Assembly: GCF_011752995.1 (NCBI RefSeq)
Contig: NZ_VWWL01000020.1
Span: 104,109-168,108, forward strand
Source of the DNA: Burkholderia sp. Ax-1724
Lineage (GTDB): Bacteria; Pseudomonadota; Gammaproteobacteria; Burkholderiales; Burkholderiaceae
DNA length: 64,000 nucleotides
Direction: 5' to 3'
The notes under the pieces were generated by a model, which saw only the letters and a list, made by a program, of their open reading frames with translations, had not been told where the DNA came from and made no database searches. The position numbers and the translations under genes are program-made. Of this stretch, positions 1 to 7,297 are shown piece after piece (the first letter of the stretch is position 1; every line of letters begins with the position of its first letter).

Positions 1-1
1 G

Positions 2-2131
2 GCGCGATCGCTGTTTGAGTCGCTGGTGTTGAGCAACGTGTGCTACGAGAGCGTGCGCGGCACGTACGCCAGCGCACCCGCGGACGATCAAGCCACGATC
101 GCCGCGTTGAACAACGGCCAAGACATTTCGTCGGCGGTGGGCGCGACCTGGTTCAGCAACCTCGACGCCAACGGTGCGGGAACGGTCGGCTACAACTTCG
201 GCCGGACCGGTGACGGTTCGACGTACGCCGCGTGCGGCACCGTGACCGCCACGCTCAAGGGCACCACGGCCAACGCGGTGAACGCCAGCACCGACGCGGC
301 CGGGCTGCAGACCGCCACGGCTTGGCTCAACGCGGCGCCTGCTACGGGCGCGATCGAGTCGGCGCACGTCGATGCGCTGAAAACCATGCAGGTCGCTGCA
401 GACAACCTCGCCAAGCAGATGGTGGGCACCGCGGGCAACGGCGCGCTCCCCCCGGCAACGGTCAACGCGGCGATCGACGCCGCCGTGAAGGCGTACGAAT
501 CCTCGGTCAACGCGAAGGCCAATGCGGCGTTCACCGCGGCGATGGGCAGCGGTAACCTGGCCGTTAACTTGGCCGCCGACGGGTTTGTGGTCTCGGGCGC
601 CGAGTGGGCGGCGCTGGCTCGCGCTAAGTCGGACGTGAACGCGTCGGTCTCGAACGTGCCGACGGCGGTGGACGGGATGACCGCCGGCAAGGTGGGCTGG
701 CTGGGCATTTTCGACAACCAGACCGACTCGGACGTGAAGCACGCGAAGGCACTTCTCGACGCGGCGGACACGCAGGCCGCAGCCAAGTCCGGCGGTGGCG
801 GTGGTGACGACAAGTTCGCAAAGATCGTCAACGTGTTCGCGGGCCACGGATTCACGCTCACCACGGACCCAAACGAAGACCCGATGATGCGCGCGTACGA
901 CGTAGGGCAAGGGCTGTTCACCGCCGTGCAAGACGCTGGCACCGCTGCTGCGACGCTGATGGGGCTGGCCGCCGTCCCGGCCGTCGGCCAGATTGTGGTC
1001 GCCTTGGCCTCGCTGGTCGGGGGCCTGTTCACGCTCATCGCGTCGCTCTTTCTCGCGCCCGGGTTCGTACTCTGCTTCGTGCTGCCTATGATGCCGTTCT
1101 TCGCCGTCGCCCTCGCGGCCTTCGGCTGGCTCGTCATGCTGTTCGAGTCGCTGGTCGCGGCGCCCTTGTGGATGGTCTCGTTCCTCTCTCCGAATCACGG
1201 CTCCGACGGCATCGGCTCGCAAAAGCAAGGCTTGATGATGATCTTGAGCCTGTCCCTTCGCCCGGCCTTGATGACCATCGGTGTGTGCGCGGCTTACGTC
1301 CTGATGGGGCCGATCGGGTTGTTTGCCAACACGATGTTCGGCGTGGCCTTTGGCGCGACGAGCGGCGGTGGCGGCGGTTTGTTCGAACTGATGCGCATGA
1401 TCGCGGGTGCGATCCTGTTCATGGCGTTTCTGGTCTATTGCGTGCGGCACTGCCTGAAGTTGATCACGTCGGTGCCGGACAACGTTCTCGACTGGCTGGG
1501 CGGTGGGCATGGCGCCGTGCTGGGCGGCCACGTCGAAGACATGAACCGCGGTACTGGCGCAGCCAGTTCGGCCGGGGCCGCAGCGGCAGGCGGGGCGCTC
1601 GGCTCGGCCGCCACGGGTGCGGCGAAGGGCATGGGCGCCTTGCGCGACAAACTCGCTGGCGCGAAGAAGGAGCGTGAGCGCGATGTTGGCGAGGGCCGTG
1701 AGCGGGGCGGCTGGGCCCACGTCACGGAACCTGGGAAGCGCACGCCGGCGGGTGGCGGTCGTGGCGACCTGCCCCCCGAGCCTACGACGCTGAAGGACGC
1801 GAAAGCCGCGGCCGGTGGTGCCAAGCCGAACGGTACCGGCCAGCCGGGCGGAACGACCAGCACGACCAGCACGACCGGTACGACGGGCTCGACCGACACG
1901 GGCACGAGCACGAGCCGGACGGATGGTACGACCGGCACGAAGCCCGAAACGGGCGATGCGGCGCAAGGCAAGGGCCTGGCTCAATCGCTCGACGCGGCGC
2001 GGCAACGCATGAGCGAGGCGCGTGATCGCCTGGTCGATCCGGGCGAGCGCAAAGCCGAGGCTGAAAAGCCGGAGGCCGGCGGCGCACCGACCGCCGAGAA
2101 GGACGCCAGCAGCAACACGACCCCGCGGTAA
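2..2131 (+). CDS. DotA/TraY-type conjugal transfer membrane protein, 5' end cut
   Basis: The frame is open from base 2 with no stop upstream, so the true start lies left of the window; the GTG at 26 is only the first start-like codon inside it. The visible part is about 710 residues. An alanine-rich N-terminal half is followed, from about residue 290 to 490, by several hydrophobic segments separated by a loop containing SPNHGSDGIGSQKQG. Then comes a VPDNVLDWLG-type motif, a hallmark of DotA/TraY C-termini. The last 200 residues are a Gly/Ala/Thr-rich linker with charged patches. The family forms part of the inner-membrane channel of IncI/Dot-Icm type IV secretion. Assignment rests on membrane layout and the VPDNVL motif. 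Confidence 0.8.
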   Translation, partial: ARSLFESLVLSNVCYESVRGTYASAPADDQATIAALNNGQDISSAVGATWFSNLDANGAGTVGYNFGRTGDGSTYAACGTVTATLKGTTANAVNASTDAAGLQTATAWLNAAPATGAIESAHVDALKTMQVAADNLAKQMVGTAGNGALPPATVNAAIDAAVKAYESSVNAKANAAFTAAMGSGNLAVNLAADGFVVSGAEWAALARAKSDVNASVSNVPTAVDGMTAGKVGWLGIFDNQTDSDVKHAKALLDAADTQAAAKSGGGGGDDKFAKIVNVFAGHGFTLTTDPNEDPMMRAYDVGQGLFTAVQDAGTAAATLMGLAAVPAVGQIVVALASLVGGLFTLIASLFLAPGFVLCFVLPMMPFFAVALAAFGWLVMLFESLVAAPLWMVSFLSPNHGSDGIGSQKQGLMMILSLSLRPALMTIGVCAAYVLMGPIGLFANTMFGVAFGATSGGGGGLFELMRMIAGAILFMAFLVYCVRHCLKLITSVPDNVLDWLGGGHGAVLGGHVEDMNRGTGAASSAGAAAAGGALGSAATGAAKGMGALRDKLAGAKKERERDVGEGRERGGWAHVTEPGKRTPAGGGRGDLPPEPTTLKDAKAAAGGAKPNGTGQPGGTTSTTSTTGTTGSTDTGTSTSRTDGTTGTKPETGDAAQGKGLAQSLDAARQRMSEARDRLVDPGERKAEAEKPEAGGAPTAEKDASSNTTPR

Positions 2132-2154
2132 CGGGCCGAAGGCGGATCGACCAA

Positions 2155-2181
2155 GGGGCGCGCAAGCGCCCCATTCTTTTT
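2155..2181 (+). terminator. Rho-independent terminator after the DotA/TraY gene
   Basis: A perfect 7-bp GC stem, GGGGCGC/GCGCCCC, closed by a GCAA tetraloop (2155-2172), is followed by ATTCTTTTT. It lies 23 bases after the stop codon. A near copy occurs at 6673-6700 after the other large rightward gene. Confidence 0.85.
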
Positions 2182-2294
2182 GCATGGGTGCGCGTACAAC
2201 CATCGCCAGCGCCTACACCAACACCTTCAAACGGGCGCGTTCCGCGCTGGCGATCCGCTACCGCCCACCCTCAAAAAACACGGCTTTTCTGGGG

Positions 2295-2308
2295 AAAACG
2301 GCCGTTTT
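2295..2308. promoter_or_regulatory. Perfect 14-bp palindrome AAAACGGCCGTTTT
   Basis: The palindrome has no loop and lies 16 bases upstream of the -35 of the next promoter. It could be a binding site for a dimeric regulator or part of a weak terminator; nothing in the sequence decides which. Confidence 0.4.
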
Positions 2309-2323
2309 CGGGCCGCCAAGCCC

Positions 2324-2376
2324 TTGCTAAAGCCGGTGCTCGAGGTAGCCTGGGTTCATAGCGTTTGTGCCAACGC
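2324..2376 (+). promoter_or_regulatory. Promoter and palindromic operator of the 2.4-6.6 kb operon
   Basis: TTGCTA (2324-2329) and TAGCCT (2346-2351) are separated by 16 bases and followed by the interrupted palindrome GCGTTTGTGCCAACGC (2361-2376), which would overlap the early transcript. The same block, with the same 16-base spacing, occurs on the other strand at 10884-10935. The palindrome core recurs upstream of the relaxase at 17509. Conservation between the two loci extends over about 50 bases, which supports function. Confidence 0.75.
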
Positions 2377-2400
2377 TCAACCACCCATTGGAGACCAACG

Positions 2401-2760
2401 ATGCACGACCTCGACCATCACCTCACAGAGCGGACGGCGAACCGCGCTTACCTGATGCAGACCGCCGTCGCGCACATCGGCGCGATCGCATTCTCCCTCA
2501 ACCTCGCGTTCGGCGTGATCGAGGCCAGCGACGGTCACTGGACCAACCTGCTCGGCCGGCTGGGCGTCGCCGCGTTCACCGGCGCCGTTTGGTTCAGCGG
2601 TTCGTTCCGCGCAAATCTGATGCGTCAACGTGCGACCGAGGGCCGACCGCTCGAACTGCTGCGCCGCCCGAGCGATTGGCTTCCGAATCCGTTCGGCTTC
2701 ACGCGCTCCGTACTCGGCAACGCCGACGTGCAACTGCTCCCCCCGGACACGACGAAGTGA
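2401..2760 (+). CDS. Small membrane protein of unknown function
   Basis: A 119-residue protein and first gene of the operon driven from 2324. The ATG at 2401 is preceded by GGAGA nine bases upstream, which decides the start over longer readings. Two hydrophobic stretches are visible, around residues 20-45 (HIGAIAFSLNLAFGVIEA) and 55-70 (LGVAAFTGAVWFSGSF), joined by a short polar loop. The C-terminal half is basic and soluble, ending in a proline-rich tail. I do not recognise the family. Its place among other small membrane and exported proteins next to a secretion channel gene suggests a role in transfer or cell-envelope contact, but that is inference only. Confidence 0.7.
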   Translation: MHDLDHHLTERTANRAYLMQTAVAHIGAIAFSLNLAFGVIEASDGHWTNLLGRLGVAAFTGAVWFSGSFRANLMRQRATEGRPLELLRRPSDWLPNPFGFTRSVLGNADVQLLPPDTTK

Positions 2761-2768
2761 GGCCCGCC

Positions 2769-3032
2769 ATGCGCATCATGAACCTTCCCGAAATCGCCCA
2801 GATCGTCCGTCACGTCCGACTCGGCCTCTTCATCGTCATGGCGTCGATCGGTGCGTGGCAAGTCGCCGACGCGCTGCGCGGACCGGCCGACCAGGCGCCG
2901 GGGCACCTGATCGTCGCCGCGGTGAGCATCGGCGTTGCGGCACGGTTCTACCTCGCAAAACGCTCGCAGTTCAACCTCGCCGCCGCCGCGATCGAGCGCA
3001 CGGCCGCTCGCAACCGCAAGACCACCCCGTGA
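2769..3032 (+). CDS. Small membrane protein of unknown function
   Basis: An 87-residue protein starting eight bases after the previous stop. It has two hydrophobic segments: one near residues 17-33 containing LGLFIVMASIGAWQVA, one near 45-60 containing LIVAAVSIGVAARFYLA. A basic C-terminal tail (RTAARNRKTTP) would lie in the cytoplasm by the positive-inside rule. Its size and two-helix hairpin resemble the neighbouring 119-residue protein. It is probably co-transcribed and translationally coupled to it. No recognised domain. Confidence 0.65.
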   Translation: MRIMNLPEIAQIVRHVRLGLFIVMASIGAWQVADALRGPADQAPGHLIVAAVSIGVAARFYLAKRSQFNLAAAAIERTAARNRKTTP

Positions 3033-3040
3033 GGCCCGTC

Positions 3041-3358
3041 ATGCAAACCAGCCCTCGCAAAGTCAAAACGAAAACGGGAAGCAAGCGCCCAACGCGGCCT
3101 TGGGTGTCGGAGCGGAACAAGCAAGTCCGCGCGCACATCCTTGCGCAACGCAAGGCTCGAACGCTCACGCCCGGCTTGCGCGACATGCTCGCCGCATGGG
3201 ACGCCGCACAAGCCGACGCGAAAGCGCTCCTCGCGGCCCAGCAACGGGCGTACCGCGACCCGGCCCGCACGTTGAGCCTCGCCGCCGACGTGGAACCGTC
3301 GGACCTGTCGCCCGCCTGGCAGGCCACGCTCGACGGCCTCGCGCCCACGGAGGTATGA
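3041..3358 (+). CDS. Small basic soluble protein of unknown function
   Basis: 105 residues, no signal peptide or membrane segment. The first 45 residues are strongly basic (many Lys, Arg and Thr, for example KVKTKTGSKRPTRPW). The rest looks helical and alanine-rich, ending in a more acidic tail. The ATG at 3041 follows the previous stop by eight bases; the next gene starts one base after its stop, so the operon is tightly packed. A basic N-terminus could bind nucleic acid or membrane; there is no motif to choose between them. Confidence 0.6.
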   Translation: MQTSPRKVKTKTGSKRPTRPWVSERNKQVRAHILAQRKARTLTPGLRDMLAAWDAAQADAKALLAAQQRAYRDPARTLSLAADVEPSDLSPAWQATLDGLAPTEV

Positions 3359-3359
3359 C

Positions 3360-3695
3360 ATGCAAGCCCGCTTCCTTCTCGCCGTCGTCGTCGCGCTCGC
3401 GTGCAACCTGGCCCACGCCGGGCCGCTCACGCTGGACGAGACGATGACCGCACGCCGCGCGCTCGACAACGTGCAAACGCTGGAGGCCCGCACGGCCCAG
3501 CAACCCGACGTGCGCGCCTGGATGCTCGACCAAATCAGCACCGCCCGCGCGTCGCTGGAAACCGTGCAGCGCACCGACGCCAAGCAACGGTTGATCGACG
3601 TGGCGATCCGCGCCCGCGTGGCGGCGATGCTGCTGAACAACCCGATGCTGGGCGTCGCGGCCGGCACGGTCGAACAACTGGCCCAGCGCCTCTGA
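3360..3695 (+). CDS. Exported small helical protein
   Basis: 111 residues with a clear Sec signal peptide: basic start, hydrophobic core LLAVVVALACNL, and a likely cleavage after AHA near residue 20. The mature part, about 90 residues, is predicted helical and rich in Ala, Gln, Arg and Thr without cysteines, so it should be a soluble periplasmic protein. It starts one base after the upstream stop and sits in an operon with an exported glycoside hydrolase. No family recognised. A periplasmic accessory role in conjugation is inferred from context. Confidence 0.65.
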   Translation: MQARFLLAVVVALACNLAHAGPLTLDETMTARRALDNVQTLEARTAQQPDVRAWMLDQISTARASLETVQRTDAKQRLIDVAIRARVAAMLLNNPMLGVAAGTVEQLAQRL

Positions 3696-3706
3696 TGGAG
3701 TCCGCC

Positions 3707-4318
3707 ATGCAAAACCCGCACGAAAACCAGCCCTGGTTCGAGCCGTTCGCCGCCGGTTTCGCCGCATGGTTCGGCACGGCCGGCGCACCGCCGCGCGACC
3801 ATGCCATCGCCGTCCCGCTGCTCGCCAAAGCCGCGAGCCTTGGGCACGGCGGTTCGGCGCTGCTGCTCGACACCGTGCTCTACGAACTCTCCGCCGACGC
3901 GAGCGCGCGTTCCGACGAGCGGAGTGCTCGGTCGCTGGCCCGCCTCGCGCTCGCGTACCGCACCGCAGCGTTCTGGACGGACAACAACGACCCGGACGTT
4001 GAGCCGGACCACGAGAACGCCGAGCAATGGAACCGAGCCCGCGCAACGCCTTACGAGCCCCGGTTGTGGGCGGCGATCGACGCGTTGCAAACCGACCCGA
4101 TCGCGGCGCTCAACCGGTTTGAAGCGCTGGCGCTCGACGGGCACCCGGTGCAGGCGTTTTTCCTCGCCGGCCTGGCCGCCGAAGAAGCCGCAGACCGTGC
4201 GCAAGCGCCGGGCGAGGTGGACCGCCTGATGCAGCGCGCCCGGCACAACCTGATCCGCTCCGCGAGCGCGGGCAACCGCGCGGCGCAAAAACGCCTCTTC
4301 GCGCACCTCAAGGCTTGA
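3707..4318 (+). CDS. Helical-repeat-like protein of unknown function
   Basis: 203 residues. Two in-frame ATGs compete, at 3695 (overlapping the previous stop) and 3707. The second has GGAG six bases before it and is preferred. The sequence holds several short helical units with small-residue pairs, such as LLAKAASLGHGGSALLL, HPVQAFFLAGLAAEEA and IRSASAGNRAAQKRLFAHL. These resemble Sel1/TPR-type repeats but are too divergent to assign firmly. No signal peptide, so probably cytoplasmic. It lies directly upstream of the exported GH3-like protein. Confidence 0.65.
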   Translation: MQNPHENQPWFEPFAAGFAAWFGTAGAPPRDHAIAVPLLAKAASLGHGGSALLLDTVLYELSADASARSDERSARSLARLALAYRTAAFWTDNNDPDVEPDHENAEQWNRARATPYEPRLWAAIDALQTDPIAALNRFEALALDGHPVQAFFLAGLAAEEAADRAQAPGEVDRLMQRARHNLIRSASAGNRAAQKRLFAHLKA

Positions 4319-4320
4319 CC

Positions 4321-5355
4321 ATGCGCCGAGTTCTCAAAACCATCGCCGCGGCACTGCTCGCAGCGCCCATGCTGGCCCACGCCGCACCGTTGCCGACGCC
4401 CGACGACCTGCGTTCGTTGTTCGTCGTCGAGAACCCGCCGCTCACGAACGAGTTCGGCGCGCTGCTGATCCGCAACCAGTTCGACGCACGACCCACCATC
4501 GCGTGCGACCTGCGCAAAGCCCATCCGTCCGCCCTGATCCTCACGGATCAAGAGGGCGGCATCGTGCGCGACCTGAAGAACGTGGAAGCACCGCCCGCAC
4601 CGTGGGACGTACCCCGCATGACGGCCGGCGAGTTCACGGCGCAAGTGAAGCGGGCCGGCGACGCTCTGGCGAACAGTTGTGTGGACATCGACAACGCGCC
4701 GGTGGCGGAGGTGCAGGACGCGCAGCGCAGTTACAGCAACGACCCGCAGCAGGCCGCGACGATCGCCGCTCGCTTCGCGCAGGCCATGACCGAGTCCGGC
4801 ATCGCCCCGGTGATGAAGCACTACCCGGGCAAACTCGCCTCGTGCAAGCCCGTGGCCTCGCTGCCGGGCTATCAACTTCGCAAGGGCAGCCACGAGGTCG
4901 AAAACTGCCCCGGTCCGGCGGCGGACGTGTGGCGCATGGCCGATGCGTTCCCCGTGAACGCGGCCCCGATCGTGATGATGAGCAACCGCGTCTACCCCGG
5001 CGTGTCGCCGTTGCCCGCGGTGCTCGACCCGGTGTACGTCCAGCGCTTGCGCGCGGCCGGCTTTCACGGCCTCGTCATGACCGACGCGTTGTGGGAAATC
5101 TCGAACCGCCCGCAGGCCGTCGTGCAGGCGTTGCAGGCTGGCGCCGACGTGATCCTGCTGCCACAACCGCGCCAGGTCGATGAAGCGATCCCGCTGATCC
5201 TCGCCGCGTTGCAATCCGGCGCCCTCGACCCGGCGGTGATGCGCGACCGGCTCGACCGCGTGGCCGCGTTCAAGGCCGCGGCCATCGCCCGACGCACCCC
5301 GTCGCCCGACGGGCTTCTGAACCTCACGCTCGCGCCAGCAGGCGCGGCGCACTGA
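4321..5355 (+). CDS. Exported glycoside hydrolase family 3 protein, NagZ-like
   Basis: 344 residues. A signal peptide (TIAAALLAAPMLAHA, cleavage near residue 21) sends it to the periplasm. The GH3 signature is visible: TDQEGG (residues 75-80), MKHYPG (165-170), SNRVYPG (221-227) and VMTDAL with Asp255 in the place of the GH3 nucleophile. NagZ enzymes, which remove N-acetylglucosamine from muropeptides, are normally cytoplasmic in Gram-negatives and carry an Asp-Ser-His general-acid loop. Here the loop reads Gly-Ser-His around 189-191, so the catalytic dyad looks incomplete. It may be a wall-opening enzyme or wall-binding protein for the secretion machine. Fold assignment is good, activity uncertain. 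Confidence 0.75.
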   Translation: MRRVLKTIAAALLAAPMLAHAAPLPTPDDLRSLFVVENPPLTNEFGALLIRNQFDARPTIACDLRKAHPSALILTDQEGGIVRDLKNVEAPPAPWDVPRMTAGEFTAQVKRAGDALANSCVDIDNAPVAEVQDAQRSYSNDPQQAATIAARFAQAMTESGIAPVMKHYPGKLASCKPVASLPGYQLRKGSHEVENCPGPAADVWRMADAFPVNAAPIVMMSNRVYPGVSPLPAVLDPVYVQRLRAAGFHGLVMTDALWEISNRPQAVVQALQAGADVILLPQPRQVDEAIPLILAALQSGALDPAVMRDRLDRVAAFKAAAIARRTPSPDGLLNLTLAPAGAAH

Positions 5356-5371
5356 ACATCGGAGACCACCC

Positions 5372-6640
5372 ATGAACACCATCAACGACGAAGCGTACGA
5401 CGAGGACGACGACGACCTGGACGACGACGAGGACCACGCGCTCGACTCAGACATCGCGCTTGACCGTTTCACCGACCGGGCGATGCGCCACGGCCGCCGC
5501 GCGGCGACGTGGCTATTGGTCGGTGCGGTCGCCGAGGTCGCGGTGCTCGCCGGCCTCGATTGCATCGAACCGTCGCTTTCAAAATGGCTGATCCTGCCGG
5601 TGGTCGTGACCACGGTGGCCCTGATGCTCACGATCGTTGTGCTGATCTGCAAGCGTTGGAACCGGCATCGCGAGCGCATGGAGAGCGTGCTGCAGGACGC
5701 GATGGTGTGGCGCAGTGACGTGCAACAGAAGCGGGAAGGCGAGGAGCGAGCGTACACGCGGCGTCACTTCGCGCGGATCGAAGAAGAGAGGCTCGACGCA
5801 CTTCGCGAAGAAATGACGTGGAGCGTCGGCCCGGCCCCGCTGTACATCGACGCCGACGATCACGAAGCGATCGCGGCTTACGAGCAGCGGCGCGAGATCG
5901 GCCCCGAGTTCGGCGACCTCTTCGACGCGCTGGACGGGCCGGACGACCCGACCGACGGCGACGCGGAGTCGGACAACGTGCCCAACGTGCCCGCGGTGCA
6001 GGCGTGGGTGCAGCGCTGGGCCGACGTGAAGCCCGCCAAGAAACCGCGGCCGGTCGCGCTCGTGAAGCGGCACACCGATGCCGAGAGCCGGCGCCTTGAA
6101 CGCGAACTTTGCCGCTCGATCGGCCGGCATTGGGGCGGTGCGTTTCACCGGCTGATCGCTGAAGGTGCGGACGTGAACGGTCACAACGGCAGCGGCCAGC
6201 CGCTTCGCAAAGCCGTGTTGCACGGCCGGCTGGAGCACATCTCCTGGCTGCTCACGCTGGGCGCCGACCCGAACCGCCAGGCGTTCGGGCGAACGATGCT
6301 CGCAACGTTGATGGTGCAGGTCGATATGCAGGTCGATGAAGGCGACGGCAACGGGGACGATTTCGAGTGGCCCGAAATCATCGAACTGCTCGCGCGGTTC
6401 GGCGCGAACCCGCACATCGAAAACGAACACTACGATTCCGACTCGGACGCCGAAGGCCCGACCGCGTGGCCGTTCATTTGCCGATACCCCGTGCTGTACG
6501 AGGCGTTCATGAAGGGGCATAACGCCTGGCTGCAGGCCGACCTCGACGGTCGCCGCTTGCTCGCCGACGCCCGTGGCCTGGCTGAAGTCGCCGACGTGAC
6601 GCGGGCCATGCTCGACATCGCACGGATGGGCCGGGCCTGA
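5372..6640 (+). CDS. Membrane protein with acidic N-terminus and ankyrin-like C-terminal repeats
   Basis: 422 residues; the ATG at 5372 has GGAGA ten bases upstream. The N-terminus is an acidic run of Asp and Glu (residues 8-28). Two hydrophobic segments follow, near 45-62 and 70-92 (LILPVVVTTVALMLTIVVLI), and then a charged, possibly coiled-coil stretch (about 97-145). From about residue 245 there are ankyrin-type units: HRLIAEGADVNGHNGSGQPLR, a repeat containing LLTLGADPNR, and IIELLARFGANPH. The repeats should face the cytoplasm and bind a protein partner. Last gene of the operon, followed by a terminator. Function unknown; ankyrin assignment moderately sure. Confidence 0.7.
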   Translation: MNTINDEAYDEDDDDLDDDEDHALDSDIALDRFTDRAMRHGRRAATWLLVGAVAEVAVLAGLDCIEPSLSKWLILPVVVTTVALMLTIVVLICKRWNRHRERMESVLQDAMVWRSDVQQKREGEERAYTRRHFARIEEERLDALREEMTWSVGPAPLYIDADDHEAIAAYEQRREIGPEFGDLFDALDGPDDPTDGDAESDNVPNVPAVQAWVQRWADVKPAKKPRPVALVKRHTDAESRRLERELCRSIGRHWGGAFHRLIAEGADVNGHNGSGQPLRKAVLHGRLEHISWLLTLGADPNRQAFGRTMLATLMVQVDMQVDEGDGNGDDFEWPEIIELLARFGANPHIENEHYDSDSDAEGPTAWPFICRYPVLYEAFMKGHNAWLQADLDGRRLLADARGLAEVADVTRAMLDIARMGRA

Positions 6641-6672
6641 TCGCTTGCGACGGAGGCCGCAGGCGGATCGAC

Positions 6673-6700
6673 GGGGCGCGCAAGCGCCTCGTTTTGTCTT
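6673..6700 (+). terminator. Terminator after the ankyrin-like gene
   Basis: GGGGCGC-GCAA-GCGCCTC (one G-U pair) is followed by GTTTTGTCTT. It is a close copy of the terminator at 2155, including the upstream AGGCGGATCGAC and the downstream GGCGCGTA context, so the two 3' regions arose by duplication or are under shared constraint. Confidence 0.8.
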
Positions 6701-6772
6701 GCACGGAGGCGCGTAAAAACCCGGGGCCGGAGGCCCATCCGATGCTGGCTCCCATCGCCACGGGCACCATGA

Positions 6773-6799
6773 AAAAAGGCCCTGAAAAAGGGCCTTTTT
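6773..6799. terminator. Bidirectional terminator
   Basis: AAAAAGGCCC (6773-6782) and GGGCCTTTTT (6790-6799) form a 10-bp stem with a 7-base loop. A-tract and T-tract on either side let it work in both directions, separating the rightward operon from the leftward gene at 6926. The rest of 6641-6925 holds no gene; a 9-bp inverted repeat, TATGTCGGC/GCCGACATA, lies at 6858-6897. Confidence 0.85.
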
Positions 6800-6925
6800 C
6801 TGCGTCGTGGCGATTCAGCGGCTTGCCCACCGCCTCGCGCTGCGCGCGACCTATGGATATGTCGGCTCTTGCGTGCGGCAGGGCCGCGGCCGACATACCC
6901 ACAGGCAAGGGCCGTGGACAACCCT

Positions 6926-7228
6926 TCACCGGAAGCCGCGCATGTCCATCGCCGCGCCGAGCCGGTTGTACCACTCCTGCGCGCCTCGTCCCGTGTGGAA
7001 GTAGACGCGGTGCTGCGGCCGGTCGAGGTCCGTCGTGCTGATCACGATGTGCGGCTTGACCATGCCGTTCGATGTACTCACCTCGACGGTTCGCACCTGG
7101 TCGAACGGAATGATGCGCGGTGCGGTGAACCAGCCCGTTTTAACGAGCAATCGCCGGCTCGTCGGGTCGAGTTCGAGACGGCAGCGGCCGAATCCTTGGG
7201 TGTGGCGGTGCGTGGGATTGAACGACAT
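6926..7228 (-). CDS. Small PH-like domain protein
   Basis: 100 residues. The pattern of alternating hydrophobic residues, with short strands such as RRLLVKTGWF, RIIPFDQVRTVEV, HIVISTTD and HRVYFHTG and a final helix EWYNRLGAAMDM, looks like the beta-barrel-plus-helix of bacterial pleckstrin-homology-like domains. No membrane segment or signal. It lies downstream of the HExxH lipoprotein gene, separated from it by a terminator-like hairpin. Function unknown; the domain call comes from secondary-structure pattern rather than a diagnostic motif. Confidence 0.6.
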   Translation of the reverse strand: MSFNPTHRHTQGFGRCRLELDPTSRRLLVKTGWFTAPRIIPFDQVRTVEVSTSNGMVKPHIVISTTDLDRPQHRVYFHTGRGAQEWYNRLGAAMDMRGFR

Positions 7229-7257
7229 GGTGTTCTCCGTTGATGTTGAATGCAGAA

Positions 7258-7277
7258 ACGGCCCCTCGCGGAGCCGT
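7258..7277 (-). terminator. Weak terminator after the HExxH lipoprotein gene
   Basis: On the minus strand, ACGGCTCC-GCGA-GGGGCCGT (one G-U pair) is followed by TTCTG. It lies between the lipoprotein stop and the start of the 100-residue gene, so it may only partly stop read-through. Confidence 0.5.
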
Positions 7278-7297
7278 CAAAAATCAGGTGATGCGGT

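Noticed and set aside
6858..6897. Inverted repeat TATGTCGGC/GCCGACATA as oriT
   Set aside because: It lies 7.6 kb from the transfer block and next to terminators; the site at 14292 is better placed. It could still be a regulator site.
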